This document shows positions 43,757 through 52,321 of a stretch of 64,000 nucleotides of DNA, in pieces. Positions within the stretch are counted from its first letter, which is position 1; each line of letters begins with the position of its first letter. The stretch lies in NCBI RefSeq assembly GCF_007827975.1, contig NZ_VITT01000025.1; one strand, 5' to 3'. Below the pieces are notes generated by a model that saw only the letters and a list, made by a program, of their open reading frames with translations, did no database searches and was not told the origin of the DNA. The position numbers and the translations under genes are program-made. Source of the DNA: Nitrospirillum viridazoti. GTDB taxonomy: Bacteria > Pseudomonadota > Alphaproteobacteria > Azospirillales > Azospirillaceae.

Positions 43757-44548
43757 TCAGCGCGTCCCGCCCCTTGGGAAAAGCTGGAACAGGAGAAACA
43801 ACGCGGCCGCAGCAACCACCACCGCCGGCCCCGCCGGCAGGTCGGCGCGGAAAGAGGCACCCAGGCCACCGCAGACCGACAACGCGCCGATGGCGGCGGC
43901 CAGACCGGCCATGATTTCCGGCGTACGGGCGAATCGGCGGGCGCAGGCGGCCGGGATGATCAACAGGGCGGTGATCAGCAGCACGCCCACCACCTTCATG
44001 GCCAGCGCGATGGTGGCGGCCATCAGCATCATGAAGCCCAGCTGCGTGGCCAGCACGGGCACACCCTCCACCCGCGCCAGATCCTCGTTCACCGTCATGG
44101 CCAGCAAGGGGCGCCACAGCCAGGCCAGAAGGGCCAGCACCACGGCCCCGCCGCCCCAGATCCAGGCCAGGTCGCCGCCGCTGACGGCCAGGATGTCGCC
44201 GAACAGATAGGACATGAGGTCCACCCGCACCGTCTGCAGCAGGGCCACGGCGATGAGGCCCAGGCTGAGGGTCGTGTGGCTGAGCAGTCCCAGCAGCGTA
44301 TCGGTGGCGAGCTTGCGCTGGCGCTGCATCAGCACCAGCACGCCGGCCAGCACCAGCCCCACCAGCGCCACAGCCAGCATCAGGTTGATGCCGGCGACAA
44401 AGCCCAGCGCGATGCCCAGCAGGGCGGCGTGGGACAGGGTGTCGCCGAAATAGGCCATGCGCCGCCAGACGACGAAGCAGCCCAGGGGCCCCGCCACCAG
44501 GGCGACGCCGACGCCGCCGGCCAGCGCGCGCAACAGGAAATCATCCAT
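43757..44548 (-). CDS. znuB: zinc ABC transporter permease
   Basis: The 263-residue protein has about eight membrane helices and family features LLRALAGGVGVALVAGPLGC, FVVWRRMAYFGDTLSHAALL and DLMSYLFGDILAVSGGDLAW with VVGVLLITALLIIPAACARR. It is the inner-membrane channel for zinc uptake with ZnuC and ZnuA. It overlaps the znuC end by 8 bp. The upstream frame is shadow. Zinc rather than manganese is suggested by the Zur box between znuC and znuA. Confidence 0.95.
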   Translation of the reverse strand: MDDFLLRALAGGVGVALVAGPLGCFVVWRRMAYFGDTLSHAALLGIALGFVAGINLMLAVALVGLVLAGVLVLMQRQRKLATDTLLGLLSHTTLSLGLIAVALLQTVRVDLMSYLFGDILAVSGGDLAWIWGGGAVVLALLAWLWRPLLAMTVNEDLARVEGVPVLATQLGFMMLMAATIALAMKVVGVLLITALLIIPAACARRFARTPEIMAGLAAAIGALSVCGGLGASFRADLPAGPAVVVAAAALFLLFQLFPRGGTR

Positions 44549-45371
44549 GGGGGTGTTGGTCCTTGGGGGTGTGCCCGTCCTTGGGCTCGGGCTCGTGCGT
44601 GTGCTGACAGCCGGGCGTGGCGGCGCCATGGCTGTGCGGCCCGGCGGCGGACAGCCAGGCCGGCATGGCCAGCGGATCGATACCGAACAGGGCCTGGAAA
44701 TCGGGATGGCGGCGCACATCCTCCGGCCGGCCGGCGCAGCAGACATGGCCGTTCAGGCATATCAGGCGGTCGGTGCCGGAAATGGCGTAGCTGAGGTCAT
44801 GGCTGACCATCAGCACGCCACAGCCGTGGCGGCGGCGGATGGCGTCGATCAAGGCGTACAGGGTGGCCTGGCCGGCCACATCCACCGCCTGCGCCGGTTC
44901 GTCCAGCACCAGCAGGTCGGGCCGGCGCAGCAGGGCGCGGGCCAGCATGACCCGCTGCAGCTCCCCACCCGACAGGGCCTGCACCGGGCTGTCGGCCAGG
45001 CTGGCGGCGCCCACCTCGCCCAGCGTCTCATCCACCGCCGCGTCGGTCACCGGGCCCCAGAGAGCCAGCAGCCGCCGCACGGTCAGGGGCAGGGTGGCAT
45101 CCACGGCCAGGCGCTGGGGCATGTAGCCGATGCGCAGGCCGGGCTTGCGCCACACCGTGCCGCCGCTGGGCCGCTGCAGCCCCAGCACGGCGCGCAGCAA
45201 GGTGGACTTGCCGGCGCCATTGGGGCCCACCAGGGTCACGACTTCGCCAGCCGACACCACCAGGTCCACCGACTGCAGCACCGTGCGCCGGCCGAACTGC
45301 ACCGTCAGGCTGGTGGTCTTGATAAGCGCCGCCTCAGGCGACATCTCTGGAAACTCTGCGTCGGACGGCAT
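44541..45371 (-). CDS. znuC: zinc ABC transporter ATP-binding protein with His-rich tail
   Basis: The 276-residue ATPase shows Walker A VTLVGPNGAGKSTLLRAVLG, the signature VQALSGGELQRVMLARALLR, Walker B LLVLDEPAQAVDVAGQATLY and the switch His in MVSHDLSYAI. The C-terminus is a His-rich tail (HSHGAATPGCQHTHEPE, then DGHTPKDQHPHG), probably zinc-binding. The ATG at 45371 gives 10 residues before a second candidate at 45344. It is divergent from znuA over a 169-bp region holding the Zur box. Confidence 0.95.
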   Translation of the reverse strand: MPSDAEFPEMSPEAALIKTTSLTVQFGRRTVLQSVDLVVSAGEVVTLVGPNGAGKSTLLRAVLGLQRPSGGTVWRKPGLRIGYMPQRLAVDATLPLTVRRLLALWGPVTDAAVDETLGEVGAASLADSPVQALSGGELQRVMLARALLRRPDLLVLDEPAQAVDVAGQATLYALIDAIRRRHGCGVLMVSHDLSYAISGTDRLICLNGHVCCAGRPEDVRRHPDFQALFGIDPLAMPAWLSAAGPHSHGAATPGCQHTHEPEPKDGHTPKDQHPHG

Positions 45372-45470
45372 GGGCCCTTCCTGGCGGGGGGAACCGGTCC
45401 CAGGTTCCAAGACACCTGCGACACGGGTATGCGTGCCCCCCGGCTTTACGGCATCCGGACCGACTTGACA

Positions 45471-45489
45471 AACGTTATAATATAACATT
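45471..45489. promoter_or_regulatory. Zur box between znuC and znuA
   Basis: AACGTTATA-A-TATAACATT is a 19-bp near-perfect palindrome (one mismatched pair) that matches the Zur consensus core GTTATANTATAAC. It lies 70 bp before znuA and about 100 bp before znuC, and TTGACA at 45465-45470 directly adjoins it. It should repress both units in zinc-replete cells. Confidence 0.9.
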
Positions 45490-45540
45490 GCATGTCGGGG
45501 ACGCCCGTGTCCCCGGCGCTTTTTACCCGATTGGCACCCC

Positions 45541-46506
45541 ATGTCCCCCTTCCGCATCCTGTCCCTGGTCGCCCTGCTGTGGCTGGCGTTCACCGCCCCA
45601 TCCCGGGCGGATGCGCCGCGTGTGGTGGCGAGCGTGAAGCCGGTGCATTCCCTGGCGGCGGCGTTGATGCAGGGGGTTGGCCAAGGAGGGAATAATCCCA
45701 AGCTGCTGGTCGACGGCACAGCCAGCCCGCACAGCTTCAGCCTCAAACCCTCGGATGCCAGCGCCCTGTCCCAGGCCGATATCGTGTTCTGGATGGGCCC
45801 GACCTTGGAGCCCTTCCTGGTCAAGCCGCTGGCCAGCCTGGCCCGGGGCGCCCACATCGTCACCCTGATCGAGGCGCCGGGCCTGCACCCCCTGGCCCTG
45901 CGCAGCGCCGGCGCCTGGGCGGATGGCGATTCCAACCAGGACGGCCATCCGCACTTGCTGCCCGCCGTCGTGGGCGGAGCCGCCGACAACCAGATCGACG
46001 GCCACGCCTGGCTGGATCCCACCAACGCCAAGGCGATGGCCCGCGCCATGGCCGACGCCCTGATCCAGCACGACCCGGCGGACGCCGCCCGCTATCGCGA
46101 CAACCTGGCGGCCCTGCTGCGCAGCCTGGATGCCCTGGATGCGGAGATCGGCGCCATCCTGGCGCCCGTGAGCGCCAAGCCCTTCGTCGTCTTCCACGAC
46201 GCCTTCCATTACCTGGAAGCCCGCTATCGCCTGGACGGCGTGGGCGCCATCACCCTGAACCCTGAGGTGCGGCCGGGTGCCGCCCGCCTGAGCCAGCTGC
46301 GCGCCCGCATCCAGGCCTCCGGCGCCACCTGCGTCTTCGCCGAGCCGCAGTTCGAGACGGCGCTGATCGGCACCCTGGTCGACGGGACCCAGGCCAAGCG
46401 CGGCGTGCTGGACCCCGAGGGCGCCCTGCTGCCCGCCGGTCCGGACCTCTACGCCACCCTGATGCGCGCCAATGCCCATGCCCTGGCGGGATGCTTGGGC
46501 GGGTAA
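45541..46506 (+). CDS. znuA: zinc ABC transporter substrate-binding protein
   Basis: The 321-residue cluster A-I binding protein has a signal peptide (ILSLVALLWLAFTAPSRADA) and the zinc-ligand motifs SVKPVHSLAAALMQGVG, TASPHSFSLKPSDASAL, NQIDGHAWLDPTNAKAMARA and VVFHDAFHYLEARYRL. A short His/Asp loop, DSNQDGHPHLLP, lies where ZnuA proteins have their His-rich loop, though it is much reduced. It captures zinc in the periplasm for ZnuBC. The Zur box lies upstream. Confidence 0.95.
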   Translation: MSPFRILSLVALLWLAFTAPSRADAPRVVASVKPVHSLAAALMQGVGQGGNNPKLLVDGTASPHSFSLKPSDASALSQADIVFWMGPTLEPFLVKPLASLARGAHIVTLIEAPGLHPLALRSAGAWADGDSNQDGHPHLLPAVVGGAADNQIDGHAWLDPTNAKAMARAMADALIQHDPADAARYRDNLAALLRSLDALDAEIGAILAPVSAKPFVVFHDAFHYLEARYRLDGVGAITLNPEVRPGAARLSQLRARIQASGATCVFAEPQFETALIGTLVDGTQAKRGVLDPEGALLPAGPDLYATLMRANAHALAGCLGG

Positions 46507-46551
46507 GCTGTGTTAAGACCGCCCCACGATGGGATTGGTGAGGGCGACATC

Positions 46552-47352
46552 ATGCGGATCGGGATCGTGGGCTGCGGCGGCCGGATGGGCCGCATGCTGA
46601 TGCGGGAGGTGCTGGGCACCGCTGGCGCCACCCTGTCCGGCGGCACCATGCGCCCCGGCAATCCCGACCTGGGCCGCGACCTGGGCACCCTGGCGGGGCT
46701 GGACCCCGCCGGCATCGTCTCCACCAGCGATGTGGACGCCCTGTTCGCCGCCAGCGACGCGGTCATCGACTTCACCACCCCCGCCGGCACGGCCGTGCAC
46801 GCTGCGCTGGCCGGCCGCCACGGCACCGCCCTGGTGGTGGGCACCACCGGCCTGGCGCCGGACCAGCAGGCCGCCATCGACACCGCGTCCAAGACGGCCG
46901 CCCTGGTGCAGGCGCCCAACATGAGCCTGGGCGTGAACCTGCTGCTGGCCCTGGTGGAGGACGTGGCGCGCACCCTGGGGCCCGATGTCTGGGATATCGA
47001 GATCGTGGAGATGCACCACCGCCACAAGGTGGACGCCCCCTCCGGCACCGCGCTGGGCCTGGGCCGCGCGGCGGCGTCCGGTCGCGGCGTCGACCTGGCG
47101 GCCGTGTCCGACCGGGTGCGCGACGGCCACACCGGCGCGCGTGAGGCCGGGCACATCGGCTTCGCCACCCTGCGCGGCGGCGATGTGGTGGGCGATCACA
47201 CCGTGATCTTCGCAGCCGAGGGCGAACGCATCGAACTGACGCACAAGGCCGGCAGCCGCGCCATCTTCGCCCGGGGGGCGGTGCGGGCCGCGATCTGGGC
47301 CGGCGGCAAGGGTCCCGGCCTCTACAGCATGCGTGACGTGCTGGGCCTGTAA
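46552..47352 (+). CDS. dapB: 4-hydroxy-tetrahydrodipicolinate reductase
   Basis: The 266-residue enzyme reduces 4-hydroxy-tetrahydrodipicolinate with NAD(P)H in lysine and diaminopimelate synthesis. MRIGIVGCGGRMGRMLMREV is the nucleotide-binding start. IEIVEMHHRHKVDAPSGTAL contains the HHRHKxDAPSGTA active-site motif. It starts 45 bp after znuA and its stop overlaps the next gene's start (TAATGA). GGTGAGGGCGAC provides the ribosome-binding site. Confidence 0.97.
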   Translation: MRIGIVGCGGRMGRMLMREVLGTAGATLSGGTMRPGNPDLGRDLGTLAGLDPAGIVSTSDVDALFAASDAVIDFTTPAGTAVHAALAGRHGTALVVGTTGLAPDQQAAIDTASKTAALVQAPNMSLGVNLLLALVEDVARTLGPDVWDIEIVEMHHRHKVDAPSGTALGLGRAAASGRGVDLAAVSDRVRDGHTGAREAGHIGFATLRGGDVVGDHTVIFAAEGERIELTHKAGSRAIFARGAVRAAIWAGGKGPGLYSMRDVLGL

Positions 47353-48296
47353 TGACCGACGCCGCCGCCGAGCTTCCAGCCCCACCCGGCCGCTGGGCCC
47401 ACCCCGGCCTGCGGGGGGCGTTGTGGGGACTGCTGGCGGTAGCGGTGTGGGCGGGGTCCTTCGTCATCACCCGCATGGGCGTGAAGGCCGGCCTGAACGC
47501 CTTCGACCTGGTGGCCCTGCGCTTCGCCACCGCCGGCGCCCTGATGGTCCCCATTTTGCGCCGCCGGGGCCTGGCCTTCGACCGGCTGGGCCTGGGCGGC
47601 CTGGTCCTGCTGGTGGCGGGCTCCGGGGCGCCCTATGCCCTGATGCTGGCGGCCGGCGCCCGCTACGCCCCGGCCTCGCACGCGGCGGCCCTGACCCCCG
47701 GCCCCATGGCCGCCATGACCGCCCTGCTGGGCGCCCTGTTCCTGCGCGAACGCCTGCCGGTCATCGGCTGGGCTGGCGTGGGCCTGATCCTGGGCGGCAG
47801 CGCCTTGATCGGCGGGCCCAGCCTGTTCAGCGGGTCGGGTGAGGGGGCGGCCCTGGGCCACGCCCTGTTCCTGGGCGGGGCGCTGATGTGGGCCGTCTAC
47901 GTCATTGTCCTCAGGCGTAGCGGCGTGGGCCCGCTGCATGCCACCGCCATCGTCGCCACCGGGTCGGCCCTGCTGTACCTGCCGCTCTATCTGCTGGTGT
48001 TGCCCAAGGGCATCGGCCGGGCGGCCTTGCCCGACATCGCGCTGCAGGCCATCTACCAGGGCTGCTTCACCACCCTGGTGGGCCTGGCGGCCTTCAACCG
48101 CGCCGTGATCCTGCTGGGCGCCACCGGGGCCGCCGCCCTGCCGGCCCTGATCCCGGTGGTCACGCTGGGCCTGGGCGCCCTGATGCTGGGCGAGACGCCC
48201 AACCTGGCGGAGACGGCCGCCACCCTGCTGATCGGCGGCGGCGTGCTGGTCACGACGCTGGCGCGCAACCGTCGTCGCCCACCCTCAAAAACTTAA
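47352..48296 (+). CDS. EamA family (DMT) transporter
   Basis: The 314-residue protein has ten predicted membrane helices in two EamA halves, starting LWGLLAVAVWAGSFVITRMG and LGHALFLGGALMWAVYVIVL. This is the drug/metabolite transporter superfamily, typically exporters of amino acids or metabolites. Its start overlaps the dapB stop by one base, so it is translationally coupled to dapB. A role in exporting a lysine-pathway compound is only a guess. The substrate is unknown. Confidence 0.9.
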   Translation: MTDAAAELPAPPGRWAHPGLRGALWGLLAVAVWAGSFVITRMGVKAGLNAFDLVALRFATAGALMVPILRRRGLAFDRLGLGGLVLLVAGSGAPYALMLAAGARYAPASHAAALTPGPMAAMTALLGALFLRERLPVIGWAGVGLILGGSALIGGPSLFSGSGEGAALGHALFLGGALMWAVYVIVLRRSGVGPLHATAIVATGSALLYLPLYLLVLPKGIGRAALPDIALQAIYQGCFTTLVGLAAFNRAVILLGATGAAALPALIPVVTLGLGALMLGETPNLAETAATLLIGGGVLVTTLARNRRRPPSKT

Positions 48297-48377
48297 AGTC
48301 TCAAAGACTTAATTGACCGCCCCGGATCGCGGCGCGACAGTCGGGGCGGGAGAAACCACCGCCTCGGATGCCATGCC

Positions 48378-50852
48378 GTGAAGGAAAAAGAACTGCGCAT
48401 GGCGCTCGTCTGCTACGGCGGGGTGTCGCTGGCCGTGTACATGCACGGCGTCACCAAGGAACTGCTGAAGCTGGCCCGCGCCTCGCGCGTCTTCCACGGC
48501 ACCCACGATCCCCGGCTGCGCAACACCGGCAGCTACCAGGCCCTGCAGGACGACCTGGCCCGCCGCATCGGCTACAGCAGCGGCGCCAGCCTGGACGGCG
48601 GCGCGCAGACGCCGGACACGGAGGAGGTCTACGTCGCCCTGCTGCAGGAGGTGGGCGCCCATATCGACCTGCGCATTGTCATCGACGTCATCGCCGGATC
48701 GTCCGCCGGCGGCATCAACGGCGTGCTGCTGGCCCGCGCCCTGGCCCATGACCTGGACCTGGACGCCCTGACCGAGCTGTGGCTGGACGGCGCCGACGTC
48801 ACCAACCTGATGGTGGAGGATGGCCGGGCGACGAAATGGAGCAAATGGTTCCTGAAGCCCTTCCTGGCCTATGGCCTGGGCCGGCTGATGCGCCTGGCGC
48901 CGGATGACGAGATGCGCTGGAAGCTGTCCATGTTCGTACGCTCCCGCTGGTTCAAGCCGCCCTTCGACGGCATGCGGCTGATGGAGATGCTGCTGGACGC
49001 GGCCTCCGCCATGGGCCGGCCGGTCAGCCCCTATGCCTCGCTGCTGCCGGCGGGACAGTCCCTGTCGCTGTTCGTCACCGTCACGGATTTCCACGGCTTC
49101 CTGCAGCGCATCCCCGCGCACGACCCGCCCACGGTGGAGGAGCGGGAGCATCGCCACGTGCTGAAGTTCCACTACCGCCGCTGGCCCGGCGGCCGGGTGG
49201 ACACGGATTTCGGCGAGGGCGCCATCCCCGGCCTGGTGTTCGCCGCCCGCGCCACTTCCTCCTTCCCCGGCGCCTTCACGCCGGCGCACCTGAGGGCACT
49301 GGACGGCCTGCTGGCCCGGCGGGGGCAGGGCTGGCCGGAGCGGGAGCGCTTCCTGAAGCGCAACTTCCGCCGCTACACCGCCGCCGGTGTGGACCCGGGG
49401 CGCATCAGCTTCATCGACGGCAGCGTGCTGAACAACAAGCCCTTCGCCGAAGCGCTGCGCGCCATTTCCGGTCGACCGGCCTACCGCGAGGTCGACCGCC
49501 GGCTGATCTACATCGACCCCGACCCCGCCCATCTTAAACGGGTGGCCAAGGCGGAGACGCCGGGCTTTTTCCGCACGCTCAAGGGGGCGTTGTCCGACAT
49601 CCCGCGCAATGAGCCGGTGCGCGACGAACTGGTTTCCATCGACCGCAACAACGCCCGGGTGCGCCAGTTGCGCTCCGTCATCGACGCCGCCCGCCCCGGC
49701 ATCACCCAACTGGTGCATGAGGTGGTGGGGGGTGAGCCGCCGGCGGAACTGACCTACGCCCAAATCCATGACTGGCGGGAGATCGCCAACGGCCGCGCGG
49801 CCCAGGAGGCGGGCTTCGCCTACGAGGCCTATGTGCGGCTGAAGCTGACCTCGGTCCTGGACGCCATGGGCCGGCTGGTGGCGGTGGGCTGCGGGTATCA
49901 GCCGGGTACGGCCGCCGCCCGCCAGGCCACGGAGGCGCTGCACGCCTGGGCGCGGGCCACCGGCATCACCCCCGACCAGGTGACGACCTGGAGCCTGGAG
50001 CGGCGGGAGGACGGCCCGCCGGACGGCGACGCGCCGCCCTGGGTGCGCTTCCTGTTGGCCTTCGACGTGGGCTTCCGGGGCCGGCGCCTGCGCTTCGTCA
50101 TCCGCGCCCTGAACGAGCTGTACGCCCGGCTGGATGAAGACGAGTTCGCCGACGTCGCCGCCCGCGACCTGGATGAGATCAAGGCCAATCTCTACGACTG
50201 CCTGGAACGGCTGCGGGTCTACGAGTCCGGCGCCTTCCTGAACGCCGAGGAGCGCGAAACCCTGGCGGTGCCCTTCGTCGAGCCCCTGGCCATGGGCCGC
50301 CAACCGGACGTGGCGGCGGTGGACCAGGTGATGTGGGAGCTGGCGCGACGCATCGACCTGAATGCCATCAACCAGCAGGTGGATGAGATCTTCGCCCTGA
50401 TGGGCCTGAACATGCTGGGCGTCGCGGCGCGGCGGGAATTGTTCGTGGCCTATGTCGGCTTCGCCTTCTGGGACGTGCTGACCTTTTCCATCAGCGGCTG
50501 GCGCGAGCTGGACGATTTGGAAGAGGTGCGGGTGGATCGCATCAGCCCGGACGACGCCCGCTTCTGCCAGGCCATGGGCGGCGCCATCCCCCTGAAAGGG
50601 CGGGAGATCAACCATTTCGGCGCCTTCTTCAGCCGCGTGCACCGTGAGAGCGACTATCTGATGGGCCGCCTGCATGCCGCCGACCGCCTGGTGGATCTGG
50701 TGCTGGACGCCGCCGGCCGCCCGCCGGGCGTGGATGGCCCCGGCCTGAAGCGCCGCCTGTTCGCCGCGATCGCCCGGACGGAGCGCCAGCGCCTGGGTGA
50801 CAAGTCACCGGCGTTGCGCTGGCTGGAAACCATGCTGGCGGAAGGGGGCTAA
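48378..50852 (+). CDS. patatin-like phospholipase (TIGR03607-type patatin-related protein)
   Basis: The 824-residue protein has the patatin N-terminal domain. LRMALVCYGGVSLAVYMHGV forms the glycine-rich oxyanion loop. IDVIAGSSAGGINGVLLARA carries the nucleophilic Ser in GxSxG, and SFIDGSVLNNKPFAEAL carries the catalytic Asp (DGS). The catalytic Ser-Asp dyad is therefore intact, so lipid acyl hydrolysis is likely. The remaining 450 residues are a helical region found only in this subfamily. GTG at 48378 gives the family start KEKELRMALVCYGG; an ATG follows at 48399. It is large for a patatin. Confidence 0.92.
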   Translation: MKEKELRMALVCYGGVSLAVYMHGVTKELLKLARASRVFHGTHDPRLRNTGSYQALQDDLARRIGYSSGASLDGGAQTPDTEEVYVALLQEVGAHIDLRIVIDVIAGSSAGGINGVLLARALAHDLDLDALTELWLDGADVTNLMVEDGRATKWSKWFLKPFLAYGLGRLMRLAPDDEMRWKLSMFVRSRWFKPPFDGMRLMEMLLDAASAMGRPVSPYASLLPAGQSLSLFVTVTDFHGFLQRIPAHDPPTVEEREHRHVLKFHYRRWPGGRVDTDFGEGAIPGLVFAARATSSFPGAFTPAHLRALDGLLARRGQGWPERERFLKRNFRRYTAAGVDPGRISFIDGSVLNNKPFAEALRAISGRPAYREVDRRLIYIDPDPAHLKRVAKAETPGFFRTLKGALSDIPRNEPVRDELVSIDRNNARVRQLRSVIDAARPGITQLVHEVVGGEPPAELTYAQIHDWREIANGRAAQEAGFAYEAYVRLKLTSVLDAMGRLVAVGCGYQPGTAAARQATEALHAWARATGITPDQVTTWSLERREDGPPDGDAPPWVRFLLAFDVGFRGRRLRFVIRALNELYARLDEDEFADVAARDLDEIKANLYDCLERLRVYESGAFLNAEERETLAVPFVEPLAMGRQPDVAAVDQVMWELARRIDLNAINQQVDEIFALMGLNMLGVAARRELFVAYVGFAFWDVLTFSISGWRELDDLEEVRVDRISPDDARFCQAMGGAIPLKGREINHFGAFFSRVHRESDYLMGRLHAADRLVDLVLDAAGRPPGVDGPGLKRRLFAAIARTERQRLGDKSPALRWLETMLAEGG

Positions 50853-51346
50853 AAACCCGCGCGCTTGTGCTTGGCCAACGCCTCGCTCAGCGTGCTGGCC
50901 ACCTGCACCCGTTCCTCCATGGGCAGGAAGGCGCCCACCACCAGGCGCTTGCCGTGGCTGGTCAGCACCACCTGGCTGTCGTGTTGGGCGGGGTCGTCCA
51001 TATGGACGCGCAGCCAATAGGGGATGAAGGACCAGCTGCGGCTGGGGCGGCGGGGTTCCACCCGCTCCACCGTCAGGGCCTGGTCAGTCAGCTCCACCCG
51101 CTCATACAGCCGGGCGGAGCGGTAGCTGGCACGGAAGGCCAGGTAGATCACCAGCACGTCCACCCCGCAGAAGCCGATGACGGGCCAAGCGCCGCGCAGG
51201 AAAAAGACCAGGCCCACGCCGAAGCTGACCGCCGCCACGATGGCCATGAGGATGCGGAACCCCTTTGGCGACAGGCTGCGGTGGGGCCGCAGGATGACGC
51301 TGAGCCAGGTCTGCCTCAGGGTGGTTTCATCATGGATCATGAACAA
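50849..51346 (-). CDS. DUF2244 domain-containing membrane protein
   Basis: The 165-residue protein has two membrane helices (ILMAIVAAVSFGVGLVFFLR and PVIGFCGVDVLVIYLAFRAS) and a soluble C-terminal beta-rich domain with ERVELTDQALTVERV and GAFLPMEERVQVASTLSEAL. This is the DUF2244 pattern, often linked to cytochrome oxidase or nth genes in alphaproteobacteria. Its stop overlaps the patatin gene's end by 4 bp (convergent). A terminator of the next leftward gene lies just upstream. Confidence 0.88.
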   Translation of the reverse strand: MFMIHDETTLRQTWLSVILRPHRSLSPKGFRILMAIVAAVSFGVGLVFFLRGAWPVIGFCGVDVLVIYLAFRASYRSARLYERVELTDQALTVERVEPRRPSRSWSFIPYWLRVHMDDPAQHDSQVVLTSHGKRLVVGAFLPMEERVQVASTLSEALAKHKRAGF

Positions 51347-51384
51347 AACAGTAGGGCGGCCTCACCACCCGGTAAAGGCCGCCC
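51342..51384 (-). terminator. terminator of the SDR gene
   Basis: GGGCGGCCT and AGGCCGCCC form a 9-bp stem around 13 bases. On the minus strand TACTGTTTTGTT follows. Confidence 0.65.
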
Positions 51385-51421
51385 CCTGTATGGACTCAGG
51401 CGTTCGTCATGTTCCTGATGC

Positions 51422-52186
51422 TTAGGTCCGCGTGATCGAGATGCCACCGTCGACCAATTGGGCGGTGCCGGTGACGAAGGACGAGTCGTCCGACGCCAGG
51501 TAGAGGACGGCGCGGGCCAATTCTTCCGGCTGGCCGGCGCGGCGCAAGGCGTGGGCGTTGTTCAGCCAGTCGCGCTTTTCCGCCGTGTCGTTGGCGGCGT
51601 GGTACATTTCGGTCTCCACCGCACCCGGCAGCACGGCGTTGACCCGCACGCCCTGGGGGCCGAACTCGGCGGCCAGCGCCTGGGTCAGGCCGATCAGGCC
51701 GGACTTGCTGGCGGCATAGGCGGCCAGGCCCGGGAAGGCGAAGGTGTGGCCGACGAAGGTGGAGGTGAAGACCACCGAACCGCCACCGTTCTTCACCATC
51801 TGACCGATCTGGTGCTTGGCGCCCAGGAAGGGGCCGGTGAGGTTCACGGCCAGGGTGTTGGCCCAGCCGGCCTCGCTCACCTCCGTGCTGGGACCGGCCT
51901 CGCCCAGAGTGCCGGCGTTGTTGAAAGCGATGTCCAGGCGGCCGAAGCGTTCCACCGCCAGGGCCACCAGGGCCCGGTTATAATCCTCATGCTGGACGTC
52001 GCCGGCCAGTGCCACGGCCTGGCCGCCGGCGGCGGTGATCTCGGCCACCAGGCTGTCCAGTTCCGCCTGGCGGCGGGCGCCGACCACGACCTTGGCACCT
52101 TCCGCCGCGAACAGCTTGGCGGTGGCGCGACCGATACCCGAGCTGGCGCCGGTGACCAGGGCGACCTTGTTCTGCAAACGAGCCAT
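51422..52186 (-). CDS. short-chain dehydrogenase/reductase
   Basis: The 254-residue classical SDR has the NAD(P) motif ALVTGASSGIGRATAKLF, the NNAG motif in LDIAFNNAGTLGE, and the catalytic Ser and YxxxK in GLAAYAASKSGLIGLTQALA. Its substrate is unknown. Residues after the first beta-strand (VVVGARRQAEL) suggest NADP use, since Arg residues replace Asp. It is divergent from a LysR regulator gene and is probably its target. Confidence 0.92.
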   Translation of the reverse strand: MARLQNKVALVTGASSGIGRATAKLFAAEGAKVVVGARRQAELDSLVAEITAAGGQAVALAGDVQHEDYNRALVALAVERFGRLDIAFNNAGTLGEAGPSTEVSEAGWANTLAVNLTGPFLGAKHQIGQMVKNGGGSVVFTSTFVGHTFAFPGLAAYAASKSGLIGLTQALAAEFGPQGVRVNAVLPGAVETEMYHAANDTAEKRDWLNNAHALRRAGQPEELARAVLYLASDDSSFVTGTAQLVDGGISITRT

Positions 52187-52287
52187 TTTCTCTCTCCGAT
52201 GCTGAGTGGGCGCGACGACCGCGCCGCTGACGAACTAAACGTTACCCTTCAGCGGTTCTTGCATCGATGGCGTGGAAGTGACTTTAT

Positions 52288-52304
52288 GATTCATCTTTTC
52301 TGAA
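52288..52304. promoter_or_regulatory. LysR-type binding site between SDR and lysR genes
   Basis: ATTCA-N7-TGAAT contains the T-N11-A motif expected for LysR-type regulators. It lies 18 bp before the regulator start and about 100 bp before the SDR start. Confidence 0.5.
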
Positions 52305-52321
52305 TAATTGGAGGCCACCCC

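Noticed and set aside
48309..50675. 788-residue minus-strand frame opposite the patatin gene
   Set aside because: The plus-strand protein has intact patatin motifs; the minus-strand frame is compositionally random and has no motif.
48378..52186. Anti-phage defence island (patatin plus neighbours)
   Set aside because: Patatin-like effectors occur in CBASS, but no cyclase, ubiquitin-like or sensor genes are adjacent; the neighbours are DUF2244 and an SDR gene.
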